This document shows, one piece after another, positions 1 to 7,478 of a DNA stretch of 32,343 nucleotides (position 1 is its first letter; the number at the start of each line of letters is the position of its first letter). Source of the DNA: Bacillus sp. MUM 116 (GTDB taxonomy: Bacteria > Bacillota > Bacilli > Bacillales > Cytobacillaceae); contig NZ_MLYR01000053.1 in NCBI RefSeq assembly GCF_001866655.1, forward strand, positions 1 to 32,343. The letters are read 5' to 3'. Position numbers and translations under genes: made by a program. A model generated the notes under the pieces. It saw only the letters and a program-made list of their open reading frames with translations. It was not told the DNA's origin and did not search any database.

Positions 1-99
1 ACTATATGTCTAACTTTATTGGGTCAGATCATTTTGGGGATTGGTGTTTTTTGTTTAGGCTGGCTGATGGCTTCGCCCTTAAAGTCTAGGAGGAACTAG
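1..99 (+). CDS. C-terminal end of a membrane protein (partial)
   Basis: The frame is open from the window edge to a TAG at 97-99 and encodes 32 residues. They form one hydrophobic segment rich in Leu, Ile and Gly and end in a short basic tail (SPLKSRRN), typical of the last membrane helix of an integral membrane protein with the C-terminus inside. The rest of the gene lies upstream of the window, so the family cannot be named. In Bacillus subtilis yneK lies next to the cytochrome c biogenesis gene ccdC, so a CcdC-like protein is possible, but that is only synteny-based inference. A transporter tail would look the same. Confidence 0.5.
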   Translation, partial: TICLTLLGQIILGIGVFCLGWLMASPLKSRRN

Positions 100-159
100 T
101 TTTGCTAAAAGGGATAGGGGGGCTTTTATCCGAAATGGGTAGAGAGGAGTTTAAATGGT

Positions 160-190
160 AAAACAAAAACCGCCCAGAATTCGGACGGTT
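160..190 (-). terminator. Rho-independent terminator of the yneK-like gene
   Basis: Read on the minus strand directly after the TAA, AAACCG pairs with CGGTTT around a GC-rich interior, followed by TTTTTGTTTT. The stem is imperfect but the position and U-run fit a terminator. Confidence 0.65.
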
Positions 191-615
191 TAGAATAAAT
201 GCTCGTATGGAGCAACATCAATTCTATTTTCGAATAGCTTCTTACGTAAGAATTTATGATCCCTCTTCGGAGTTGCTTGTATATAGCCGCGAATTACTAG
301 GTCTTCGGTAATTTTCGGAGCGTTTTCATTTAGCGCAATCTCCCCGATTTTTCCGGCAATTTTATGACGGGCCACATCGCGAAACAACTCAGGAACCGGG
401 CTGACCAAATCCTCAAGTAGGGCCTTTTCTTCGTCCTCCCAAAGGTGCCGTGATTCATTGAAATAGTGTTCTTCCCAATCCATGACAGACATGCCGTCTT
501 CCTTCGGCATCTTTTTCAAAAATTTACGGAACATAAAGAATCCGCCAATTCCAAATGACGTAATCAGAAAGACAACCCAAAATAAAATAAACCACAAAAA
601 CCAACCATGAAGCAT
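190..615 (-). CDS. yneK: YneK-like DUF2621 family membrane protein
   Basis: This encodes 141 residues. Residues 1-35 form a hydrophobic membrane anchor (MLHGWFLWFILFWVVFLITS). A soluble, highly charged domain follows, with the stretch MDWEEHYFNES and the C-terminal part IRGYIQATPKRDHKFLRKKL. The pattern matches the DUF2621 family (B. subtilis YneK) of unknown function, found in Bacillaceae. I place the start at ATG 615 because GAAGGTGA lies a few bases upstream. An in-frame TTG at 636 with its own AAGGTGA is possible, but it nearly coincides with the expected transcription start of the promoter at 646-675. The gene stands alone, with its own promoter and terminator. Confidence 0.75.
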   Translation of the reverse strand: MLHGWFLWFILFWVVFLITSFGIGGFFMFRKFLKKMPKEDGMSVMDWEEHYFNESRHLWEDEEKALLEDLVSPVPELFRDVARHKIAGKIGEIALNENAPKITEDLVIRGYIQATPKRDHKFLRKKLFENRIDVAPYEHLF

Positions 616-645
616 TTTCTTCACCTTCAAAAACAATTTTTCACC

Positions 646-675
646 TTATTATAGACTGTTTTCAGTGTAGAAGAC
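646..675 (-). promoter_or_regulatory. Sigma-A type promoter of the yneK-like gene
   Basis: On the minus strand TTGTCT and TATAAT are separated by 18 bases. The predicted transcript would start near 640, about 25 bases before the preferred ATG. Confidence 0.5.
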
Positions 676-713
676 AAGTAAACCGGGTAAACTTTACGAA
701 TCTGTGAAAGCTA

Positions 714-743
714 TTGTAAACAAGGTGGTTTTATTAGTATAAT
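714..743 (+). promoter_or_regulatory. Promoter of the tRNA-Sec gene
   Basis: TTGTAA (714-719) and a perfect TATAAT (738-743) are separated by 18 bases. Transcription would start near 750, nine bases before the mature 5' end of the tRNA. Confidence 0.55.
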
Positions 744-758
744 AATATTCGTCCAAAT

Positions 759-855
759 GGGGCTGAAAGGGGTACTGGTGTCCTCCACAGTCTTCAAAAC
801 TGCTTGAGACCACCGTGTGTGGTCTGGTGGGTTCGATTCCCACGCAGTCCCGCCA
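759..855 (+). tRNA. selC: Selenocysteine tRNA, anticodon TCA
   Basis: The 97-nt length is right for tRNA-Sec (E. coli selC is about 95 nt) and too long for an ordinary tRNA. The 5' end GGGGCTG pairs with CAGTCCC (one G-U), followed by discriminator G and an encoded CCA. The anticodon arm is CAGT-CTTCAAA-ACTG, giving anticodon TCA, which reads UGA. The variable arm is long, with a 7-bp stem (AGACCAC/GTGGTCT). The T arm is perfect (GTGGG-TTCGATT-CCCAC). The base facing A8 in the extended acceptor stem is G, so the eighth pair typical of bacterial tRNA-Sec would be A-G. The D arm holds a mismatch by eye. The gene implies UGA recoding in this strain, if SelA, SelB and SelD are encoded elsewhere. 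Confidence 0.93.
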
Positions 856-972
856 TAGTATCCTATACAAAACTAATAACGTTCACCAAACTCAATCGTA
901 TCAAGGGTTTGGCGATTATTAATTTTTAGTGGATTCCTAAAGAGAACGAATGTTTTAGAAGTAATTTTGCAT

Positions 973-1062
973 TTATTTTGCACCGAATAGTTCTTTCATG
1001 GTCTCATCCACTTTCCGTGTTTCTACTTGTTCCAATTCGTCCATTATGTGAGAATAAGTCTA
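973..1062 (-). pseudogene. Relic of a tyrosine recombinase (integrase) C-terminus
   Basis: On the minus strand a frame bounded by stops encodes 28 residues, TYSHIMDELEQVETRKV followed by DETMKELFGAK and TAA. The T-Y-S-H-I-M segment matches the C-terminal signature of phage and ICE integrases, in which the Tyr is the DNA-cleaving nucleophile, and the following acidic helix with a short basic end is also typical. The catalytic Arg, Lys and His boxes that should precede it are absent; a TAG lies immediately upstream. It sits about 120 bases beyond the 3' end of tRNA-Sec. tRNA 3' ends are common attB sites, so this is probably what remains of an element once integrated there. The peptide is short, so chance similarity cannot be ruled out. 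Confidence 0.6.
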
Positions 1063-1184
1063 CGAAAAAATATTATCCTTTGGAACAAATAATTCATAAA
1101 TATCCATAAATACTAAAAACCATAGAGGGTTGATTTTGTATCATAGTACCAACCTGTTTGGAATGGATACTATAATTATACAGC

Positions 1185-1232
1185 AAAAACGGTATAATCG
1201 CCTCGAATATGAGGTATTATACCGTTTTTTTG
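1185..1232. terminator. Strong bidirectional terminator hairpin
   Basis: AAAACGGTATAAT pairs with ATTATACCGTTTT, with an inner CCTC/GAGG extension, and has T-runs or A-runs on both sides. It lies between the integrase relic and the end of the permease operon and could stop transcription from either direction. The stretch 1233-1378 holds nothing further that I can support. Confidence 0.8.
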
Positions 1233-1378
1233 GACTTTTTCAGCGTCCTCTTGAATCGTGAATGGGGATTAGAAACTTGTTTTTTCCTTTTTTCTACATG
1301 AAGAATAAATGATTTTAAGCTGAAAATATCTGTATATTCAGAAAATTTAAATTAAAATTTGTTCATTCCATAATATTA

Positions 1379-2791
1379 TCAAATATATTCATTGAGTGGA
1401 ATATCATCAGCCTTCTTTTTACTGTAGTATTTACCTTTAGTAGCAATTGCTAAAAGAACCGTTAAAACAAATGCAATGATTGCGGCAAAAAAAGCAGCTA
1501 TATTTTGTAAAAACACTCCAAAATATCCAAAGGCAGCAAATGAACCAATTATACATGAGACAATAAGGGAAACTACGCCTACTGGATTCCAGCCAAATAA
1601 ATATTCTTGGCGATGTTCAAAATAATTTGGACCTATTTTTAGAAGTTTCTTCACCACTACCGCATCACAAACTAAAACTGCCCCCCATGCCAATAGGAAT
1701 ACACCTTGGAAAGTTAATAAACTGCCAATATGGTCCAACACTCCCCCTAGCATCAAAATTATTGCGGTAATTGATACAAAAACCACCCAAAAGTTTCTTC
1801 CTGGTTTAAATTTAAAAATATTTTCAAAGAAGCTTGCTAGTGAAAGGGATCCACTATATAAATTTGTTACATTAATCCTTAATTGCGTTAAAATAGTAAA
1901 TAATGCTCCTCCAATTCCAAGAATTTGAACGAAATAAATTCCTGGGTTTTGCTCCGCCATCCTAACACCAAACCAAATGCCAATAACCCCCATAATTAGA
2001 AAACAGATAAGTTGTGGAATAAACCCAACAGCGAAAACACCAATTTTGAATTCATCCTTTTTAATGAACCTTGCATAATCAGAGACAAGCAGGGCCATAA
2101 TTCCCACTAGTCCGTTCATTATCCCAATACATGCAAGAAGACCAGCCCCCCCGTTCATGGCTCCTTTTGGTAGAAATGTCCATACATTTCCGGCAAATTT
2201 AGGGTTCATGTTTAATGCTAACACAAATGCAGTTCCTAACAATATAACGAATATTGGAACGGACCACTTTTGTAATTTATCTAATTGCTTAATCCCAAAC
2301 CAATTTAGAGGAATAACGAGTAACCCAAATACAACCATTAGGACCCAAGCAGGAATAAATTGAAGGTATTCATGGACAGCAGATGCCATAATAGATCCCT
2401 CAATTGCACAGTACATAATGAAGTTTAAAGCATAAATCAATGATGTAATCGATGCTCCTAAGTAGCCAAATCCTCCACCCCTTGCCAACAAATTTACATT
2501 TAGTCCTGATTTAGCAGCAATAAAGCAAATTCCGATTCCTAATCCACCAGCAACAATTGTGGCATAAATTTCAGCTAATAATGCATTTATCGATCCAAAA
2601 CTCGTCGCCATTAAACTGCCCATCTGCATAAAGAGCATGGCTGTTGCAACACCGAGGGTAACATTTGTGATACTTACCCAACTCATTGTCCTGTTTTCTA
2701 GTGGAACTTTTTCTAAAGCAAAGTCATCATTTTTTCCCTCTTTACTCATGTCTCCTTCAATCACTTGAGAAGGTTTGATAATTTCAGCCAT
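1379..2791 (-). CDS. NCS1-family permease (cytosine/hydantoin/allantoin type)
   Basis: The 470-residue protein has an approximately 35-residue polar N-terminus and then about twelve hydrophobic segments. Family signatures are SWVSITNVTLGVATAMLFMQ at the first helix, the GGGFGYLGAS loop near residue 105, and the Asn-rich TQLRINVTNLYSGSLSLASF region near residue 310, which resembles the N-x-YS segment of CodB-type permeases. The NCS1 family imports nucleobases, hydantoins or allantoin with Na+ or H+. The gene is third in the operon after hydantoinase A and B genes, so it probably imports their substrate or a precursor. AAGGAG precedes the ATG with good spacing. The substrate cannot be inferred from sequence alone. 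Confidence 0.85.
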   Translation of the reverse strand: MAEIIKPSQVIEGDMSKEGKNDDFALEKVPLENRTMSWVSITNVTLGVATAMLFMQMGSLMATSFGSINALLAEIYATIVAGGLGIGICFIAAKSGLNVNLLARGGGFGYLGASITSLIYALNFIMYCAIEGSIMASAVHEYLQFIPAWVLMVVFGLLVIPLNWFGIKQLDKLQKWSVPIFVILLGTAFVLALNMNPKFAGNVWTFLPKGAMNGGAGLLACIGIMNGLVGIMALLVSDYARFIKKDEFKIGVFAVGFIPQLICFLIMGVIGIWFGVRMAEQNPGIYFVQILGIGGALFTILTQLRINVTNLYSGSLSLASFFENIFKFKPGRNFWVVFVSITAIILMLGGVLDHIGSLLTFQGVFLLAWGAVLVCDAVVVKKLLKIGPNYFEHRQEYLFGWNPVGVVSLIVSCIIGSFAAFGYFGVFLQNIAAFFAAIIAFVLTVLLAIATKGKYYSKKKADDIPLNEYI

Positions 2792-2815
2792 ACATTCATC
2801 TCCTTATGATTCTTT

Positions 2816-2846
2816 AAAACAAGGATCCGAAGATCCTTGTTTTTTT
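2816..2846 (-). terminator. Intra-operon UUCG hairpin between hyuB and the permease gene
   Basis: On the minus strand AACAAGGATC and GATCCTTGTT form a perfect stem closed by a TTCG tetraloop, followed by TTTT. It starts directly at the hyuB stop codon and lies about 25 bases before the permease start. It probably attenuates transcription into the permease gene or protects the hyuAB mRNA 3' end. Confidence 0.7.
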
Positions 2847-2848
2847 AA

Positions 2849-4837
2849 TTACTTCCAATAAGCAAGAGAACGGTTTTTCATGGATTCTCTGAATTGTGCT
2901 GTTGATTTTTTCAAGACTTTGTTGGTTCCATAATCCATGATGACACCATATTGTCGAATGACATCTAATTTATCAATTTCACCATTACAATACATTTCCT
3001 CCACCACCAATGGATCTTCCTTTAACCATTGCTTGCGGTGCTCTCTAATATAATTTCTTGTCTGTTCAGTGGCTTCGAAGTCAATTTCGAATTGATCGAG
3101 ATCACGATCAATTTCCTTAATAATAACCCCATAATCTTTCTTGGCTCTGTCTATTGACACATATTCGTCAGCCACATCTTCAAGAATGGCTTTCGGATCT
3201 CGTTCAAGTGGATCTCCTAAACCACCGCCGCCTGCAGATGGTCTAGTGAAGGAATCTCCATTTTTCACCTTCACATTCGAAAAAATAGCCCCTAAATATT
3301 GTTCATCTTCACGGCCCGGGTTTAACCATGCTCCATGTGGATAGGATGGTAATCCACCGAAGATTCCCCATGTAACCGATCGGGAACGGTCGCAGCAGTA
3401 AGACATAACAGAATTTGATAATTTTGTTAATGATCCACCTTTCTCAACTCCGCATCCCCCGCGGTACTTTCCTGGACCACCGGAATCTGTGATGATTTCA
3501 TGCTTCGTTGTAATCACTGGGGAAAGTCTCTCCTGGCCTTCACATGGCTGTACACTTAAGCCAACACCAAATACAGGGGAAGTAGCATTTGCACCATCTC
3601 GGTCCGAACGGCCACCATGCCCCCCGGCCATCCAGTCATACCACATAAAATAATTATTTTGCTCTGTTCGTTGATCATTTCCTCCGATTAATAAGTACTC
3701 TAAGTTAAAGGAACAGGCTAATGCTCGTTCTGGCATAATATTGGACCACAATTCAAAGCAGGCATTCATAATTTTTTCATATGCTCCTGAGCAGAAACCT
3801 GTTACCGCAATCGGAGCTGGCGCATTTACGACAGAGTTTTCAGGTAATTTTACTTTTACGACCCGATAAAACCCTGAGTTTAACGGGACTTCCGGGAAAA
3901 AGGTTTTGGTTCCAGCATAAACAGCTGATTGTGATGCGCCAAAGCCAGCATTTAAAAAGCAGTTGATATACCCATGTGATTCGGATAAATCATATAAAAT
4001 TTCATCATCGGTAATCGTCATCTTTACATGAATGGGGATAAGACCATCACCAATTTCAGGATCCATATCAATGTAATCCACTGTTTCCCACGTTCCTTTT
4101 TGCAAAGAAACGATTTTTGCTTTTGCCAATCTTTCCACATAATCTTGAACTTCTTCAAATGCTATTAGTGTCTTTTCAATCCCATATTTATTTACAATAT
4201 CAAGCAGCTGGGTTTGCCCAACCTTTGCTGCTTCCACTTGAGCTCGTAGATCTCCAACTCTCTCTTCTGGAATACGCATATTGGCCGCTAATACATTAAC
4301 TACATCCTTTAAAAAAGTGCCCTTGCTGAAAATTCGTAGCGGTGGAATTCGAACCCCTTCACCATAATGTTCTTTTGCATTGATATCAAAAGAACCTGGT
4401 GTGGAGCCGCCCATATCTGCCCAGTGCCCATTTGTCTGCATTAAGGCGATTAATTTTCCATCATAAAAAACTGGAAGAATAACACGTGTGTCATTAAAAT
4501 GTGTTCCACCGCGATAAGGGTCATTGACTAAGAAAACATCGCCAGGATGAATATCATCTTTAAAATCCTCTAACACGGCTTTTGCAGTTAAATGCAATGT
4601 GCCAACGTGAACGGAAATATCTTGTGTACCTTGCATCACGGTATTTCCTTCCGCATCACAAAGAGCACAACTAAAATCGCGATTATAAATAACGAAGGAA
4701 TAACAAGTTCTTAAAATTTGTTCGGCCATTTGGTCCACAAGATTCACAAATCCATTTTTTAAAACTTCAAATGTTACCGGATCTAATCGATTACTCTGAA
4801 TTTGAATGATAGATTGGGTTTGATTCAAGTTATTCAC
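2849..4837 (-). CDS. hyuB: Hydantoinase B/oxoprolinase family protein
   Basis: The 662-residue protein has the HyuB family pattern throughout: RLDPVTFEVLKNGFVNLVDQ near residue 17, the hallmark NDPYRGGTHFNDTRVILPVF near residue 105, GHWADMGGSTPGSF, and the Gly-rich ends GGPGKYRGGCG and RPSAGGGGLGDPLERDP. In N-methylhydantoinase, eukaryotic-type 5-oxoprolinase and caprolactamase, HyuA and HyuB form one ATP-dependent enzyme that opens a cyclic amide ring. The gene follows hyuA by 6 bases. The GTG at 4837 has little SD of its own; a TTG at 4828, preceded by GAGGTG six bases upstream, may be the true start (659 residues). Length and motifs are intact. The substrate is unknown. Confidence 0.9.
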   Translation of the reverse strand: MNNLNQTQSIIQIQSNRLDPVTFEVLKNGFVNLVDQMAEQILRTCYSFVIYNRDFSCALCDAEGNTVMQGTQDISVHVGTLHLTAKAVLEDFKDDIHPGDVFLVNDPYRGGTHFNDTRVILPVFYDGKLIALMQTNGHWADMGGSTPGSFDINAKEHYGEGVRIPPLRIFSKGTFLKDVVNVLAANMRIPEERVGDLRAQVEAAKVGQTQLLDIVNKYGIEKTLIAFEEVQDYVERLAKAKIVSLQKGTWETVDYIDMDPEIGDGLIPIHVKMTITDDEILYDLSESHGYINCFLNAGFGASQSAVYAGTKTFFPEVPLNSGFYRVVKVKLPENSVVNAPAPIAVTGFCSGAYEKIMNACFELWSNIMPERALACSFNLEYLLIGGNDQRTEQNNYFMWYDWMAGGHGGRSDRDGANATSPVFGVGLSVQPCEGQERLSPVITTKHEIITDSGGPGKYRGGCGVEKGGSLTKLSNSVMSYCCDRSRSVTWGIFGGLPSYPHGAWLNPGREDEQYLGAIFSNVKVKNGDSFTRPSAGGGGLGDPLERDPKAILEDVADEYVSIDRAKKDYGVIIKEIDRDLDQFEIDFEATEQTRNYIREHRKQWLKEDPLVVEEMYCNGEIDKLDVIRQYGVIMDYGTNKVLKKSTAQFRESMKNRSLAYWK

Positions 4838-4843
4838 CTCATC

Positions 4844-6871
4844 TTATTTATTTAATGTCATAATTAAGTTACGGTATTCATCGACAACTGCGGTAAAATC
4901 AGGAGGAATCACCGTTGTGGTGTCGAGCTGTTCCACGATGGCTGGTCCTTGTATTTCGGAAGCAACAGGAATTTTTTCGCGATTATAAACTTTCGTTAAA
5001 ACAAATTGGTTTTCAAAATAGACTTCTCTCTCTCCTTTAAGTGCATGTTCTAAACATCCCTCAGGTCCAAATTTAGGAAACTCGGGTTTTGGAACCGTTC
5101 CAATTGCCGTTAACCGCAACCCATATATTTCGACCTTTTGGCTTCGATCGGAAAAAGAAAACTCACGTTCATGTTCTTGATGGAAAGCTTCAAGCGTTTT
5201 TTCTAATGATTGTTCTCTTGTACCAATTGGGACTGCTAAGGATCTCCACTGGCCGCTATACCGCATATCAATATAACGCATTAGGGTAGAGTTCTCTTTC
5301 GCTACACCCTCTTCTTTTAATAAGATTTCAGCTTCTTTTTCCATCTCATAAAACTCTGCATCCAGTTCTTCAAGCGTTACATGGTTAAAGTTTTTCACAT
5401 ATGTTTTCGAGAGATCATGGCGAACATCCACCAGCAAGCAGCCCATAGCAGCCGCAACACCTGGGTGTGGGGGAACAATAACCGTAGGAATTTCCATTTC
5501 CTTAGCTAAATGGGCTCCGTGTAACGGACCAGCTCCACCAAATGCAACAAGAGCAAAATCCCTTGGGTCATAGCCGCGTCTAACAGATATCAACCTTAGT
5601 GCATCACACATATTGGCATTGGCCACTTCAATTATGGCATTTGCTGATTCAACCGTTGAATAGCCAAATTCATTAGCAATTTTTTCAACCGCTTTAACGG
5701 CTTTATCTTTATCCAGCTGCATTTTCCCATCCAATAAATCAATTCCTAGACGGCCAAGAACTAAATTAGCATCAGAGTTGGTTGGCTCCTCACCGCCACG
5801 CATATAGCATGCCGGCCCAGGAACAGCACCGGCACTTTGTGGTCCATTACGTAAAGAGCCACCTTCATCTTTCCAAGCAATACTTCCGCCGCCGGCGCCA
5901 ATGGTTAAGATTTCAATACTTGGGAAACCGATTGGATACCCATATTCGATATACCAATCCTTCGTGATTCGAATATCACCTTCATACATTAGGGAGATAT
6001 CTGTACTGGTTCCTCCCATATCGAGGCCAATGGCGTTGTTGAAGCCGCACAGCTTCGCAATATGCTTACTTGCAATCGCTCCTGCAGCAATTCCTGAACT
6101 GGCAAGCCTTGCAGCGTAACGCGGAACCGTACTGGATGTCATCACGCCGCCGCCGGAGTGGAGGACGAGAATATCCTCTTCATATCCACTTTGCTTCATT
6201 TCTGCTTCTAATGTGCTGATATACTTACTAATGATTGGTCCTAATACAGCGTTTACGATCGTTGTGCTCATCCGCTCATGTTCAAAAATTTCCGGTAAAA
6301 CTTCGCTCGAAGTACATACATATGTATCCGGCAATTCTTCCTGAATGATTTCTTTCACGATTCTTTCGTTATCACCATTTACATAGGCGTTCATAAAGCA
6401 AATTGCAATCGATTCAGTCCCGCGCTTTTTTAATTTTTTTGCAAGCTGGTGGATTTCTCCCGGGTCAACTTCAATTAAAATATTTCCGTTATAATCGATT
6501 CTTTCATTGATTTCAAAACGATCTCGCCTTTGGATATAAGGCTTCGCCGTATCTTTATAAGCATCCCAAAGGTCTAGTTTTGTTCCCCTGCGAATTTCCG
6601 GAACATCACGGAAGCCCTTAGTGGTAATTAACGCTGTTTTTGGAAGCTTTCTTTCGATAAGTGCATTGGTACCTACAGTTGTGCCATGTGAAAAAACTTT
6701 AATGTCTTCACCTTTTATTTGTGCCTTTTTAATTCCATCAAGGATCCCTTGTTCCGGATTTGAAGGGGTAGAGGAAGTTTTCGTTACTGAAATCTTTCCT
6801 GTTTCTTCGTCAAAAACAAAAACATCTGTAAATGTTCCACCTACATCAATTGCAAGTCTTGTTTGCTTCAA
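4844..6871 (-). CDS. hyuA: Hydantoinase A/oxoprolinase family protein (ATP-dependent)
   Basis: The 675-residue protein is first in the operon. It carries the phosphate-binding motifs of the ASKHA/hydantoinase A fold: DVGGTFTDVFVFDE at residues 9-22, SHGTTVGTNALIERK near 60, GLDMGGTSTDISLMY near 280, and AFGGAGPLHGAHLAKE near 440. In characterised relatives this subunit binds ATP and phosphorylates the cyclic amide so that HyuB can complete the opening. The start is TTG at 6871, preceded by AGAGGAGGT with 7-base spacing. Transcription is expected from the sigma-54 promoter at 7076-7091, leaving a leader of about 190 bases. Substrate candidates from the family are 5-oxoproline, (N-methyl)hydantoin and lactams; the sequence does not decide. 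Confidence 0.9.
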   Translation of the reverse strand: MKQTRLAIDVGGTFTDVFVFDEETGKISVTKTSSTPSNPEQGILDGIKKAQIKGEDIKVFSHGTTVGTNALIERKLPKTALITTKGFRDVPEIRRGTKLDLWDAYKDTAKPYIQRRDRFEINERIDYNGNILIEVDPGEIHQLAKKLKKRGTESIAICFMNAYVNGDNERIVKEIIQEELPDTYVCTSSEVLPEIFEHERMSTTIVNAVLGPIISKYISTLEAEMKQSGYEEDILVLHSGGGVMTSSTVPRYAARLASSGIAAGAIASKHIAKLCGFNNAIGLDMGGTSTDISLMYEGDIRITKDWYIEYGYPIGFPSIEILTIGAGGGSIAWKDEGGSLRNGPQSAGAVPGPACYMRGGEEPTNSDANLVLGRLGIDLLDGKMQLDKDKAVKAVEKIANEFGYSTVESANAIIEVANANMCDALRLISVRRGYDPRDFALVAFGGAGPLHGAHLAKEMEIPTVIVPPHPGVAAAMGCLLVDVRHDLSKTYVKNFNHVTLEELDAEFYEMEKEAEILLKEEGVAKENSTLMRYIDMRYSGQWRSLAVPIGTREQSLEKTLEAFHQEHEREFSFSDRSQKVEIYGLRLTAIGTVPKPEFPKFGPEGCLEHALKGEREVYFENQFVLTKVYNREKIPVASEIQGPAIVEQLDTTTVIPPDFTAVVDEYRNLIMTLNK

Positions 6872-7027
6872 ATAAATTACCTCCTCTAGTTAAAATGAAA
6901 ATTATTTTTCTTTCATGATTGATTTTGGCGATTGATAGAATTTGAAATTGCACCCATTTCTATTTCCTTGCAGTATTCCACCTCCCAAATTTTTGAGGTA
7001 TAAAATATTTTGTTTTATTTACTCTGA

Positions 7028-7059
7028 GTTTCACTCTTTGAAAAGAAAATGTGTGAAAC
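7028..7059. repeat. Inverted repeat at the 5' end of the hyuA leader
   Basis: GTTTCAC and GTGAAAC form a 7-bp inverted repeat separated by 18 bases. It lies just downstream of the predicted sigma-54 transcription start (about 7064, minus strand), so it could be an RNA hairpin or a second operator. Confidence 0.4.
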
Positions 7060-7075
7060 TTCTACAAATTACATT

Positions 7076-7091
7076 TGCAAAAATTGTGCCA
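7076..7091 (-). promoter_or_regulatory. Sigma-54 (-24/-12) promoter of the hyuA operon
   Basis: The minus strand reads TGGCACAATTTTTGCA, a full match to the consensus TGGCAC-N5-TTGCA with the invariant GG and GC ten bases apart. It points toward hyuA, and a sigma-54 activator gene is divergent on the other side. Transcription would start about 12 bases downstream, near 7064. Confidence 0.9.
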
Positions 7092-7154
7092 GAAGACTTT
7101 GGTTATTATAAAACTCGCCAAATTTAGACTATTCAGCTAATTTACTAAAAAATC

Positions 7155-7168
7155 TTTCAAAATTGAAA
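7155..7168. promoter_or_regulatory. Activator box 1 (enhancer)
   Basis: TTTCAAAATTGAAA is a perfect dyad 64 bases upstream of the -24 element. Box 2 begins exactly 20 bases (two helical turns) after it. With box 2 it makes a longer palindrome, ATCTTTC...GAAAGAT, spanning 7152-7191. Inferred binding site of the divergent activator. Confidence 0.7.
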
Positions 7169-7174
7169 TTTACG

Positions 7175-7188
7175 TTTCAATTCCGAAA
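7175..7188. promoter_or_regulatory. Activator box 2 (imperfect enhancer box)
   Basis: TTTCAATTCCGAAA is a degenerate copy of the TTTCAA-NN-TTGAAA dyad in the same helical phase as box 1. Confidence 0.6.
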
Positions 7189-7245
7189 GATATAAGGAAA
7201 GTTTCGCAATGTAGAAGGAACGAGCCTGATATCGACCTATTAATC

Positions 7246-7259
7246 TTTCAAAATTGAAA
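7246..7259. promoter_or_regulatory. Activator box 3 (enhancer)
   Basis: A second exact TTTCAAAATTGAAA copy, also preceded by ATC as in box 1, 91 bases further from the sigma-54 promoter. Exact recurrence of a 14-bp dyad in one intergenic region is the main evidence that it is a regulator site. Confidence 0.65.
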
Positions 7260-7318
7260 TATTCCTGGCGGGGATCCGGATTGCAAAAGAAGTGCATTCT
7301 GACCGCGGGCATACATCT

Positions 7319-7340
7319 ACTGGTTCAATTGTTTTAACCA
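7319..7340. repeat. Short inverted repeat in the divergent intergenic region
   Basis: CTGGTT and AACCAG flank a 10-base loop. It lies between the enhancer boxes and the regulator promoter. No function can be assigned. Confidence 0.3.
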
Positions 7341-7438
7341 GATAAGGCATTTCAATTCAAGATGTATTGAGTTCATATATATAAATAAAAACACTACTAA
7401 AGTTATAAAAAAAACGTTATCAGAAAGTTCTTAAAAAT

Positions 7439-7447
7439 TTGTTATAA
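7439..7447 (+). promoter_or_regulatory. Extended -10 promoter element of the sigma-54 activator gene
   Basis: TGTTATAAT is a perfect TG-N-TATAAT extended -10 box, without a good -35. It lies about 32 bases before the ATG of the regulator, suggesting housekeeping-type expression. Confidence 0.55.
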
Positions 7448-7478
7448 TAGAATAAGTCCAAAAAAGGCGGTGATTACC

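Noticed and set aside
155..193. 12-residue ORF with a good AGAGGAG RBS
   Set aside because: It consists mostly of the opposite-strand terminator hairpin, so the frame is probably accidental.
1320..1341. CTGAA...TTCAG hairpin downstream of the permease gene as a terminator
   Set aside because: The stem is short and AT-rich with no clear U-run; the hairpin at 1185 is a far better candidate.
7268..7283. Plus-strand GGGGAT-N5-TTGCAA resembling a sigma-54 promoter for the activator gene
   Set aside because: Only GG/GC spacing and the -12 half fit; the -24 half is poor, and a good extended -10 element lies nearer the gene.
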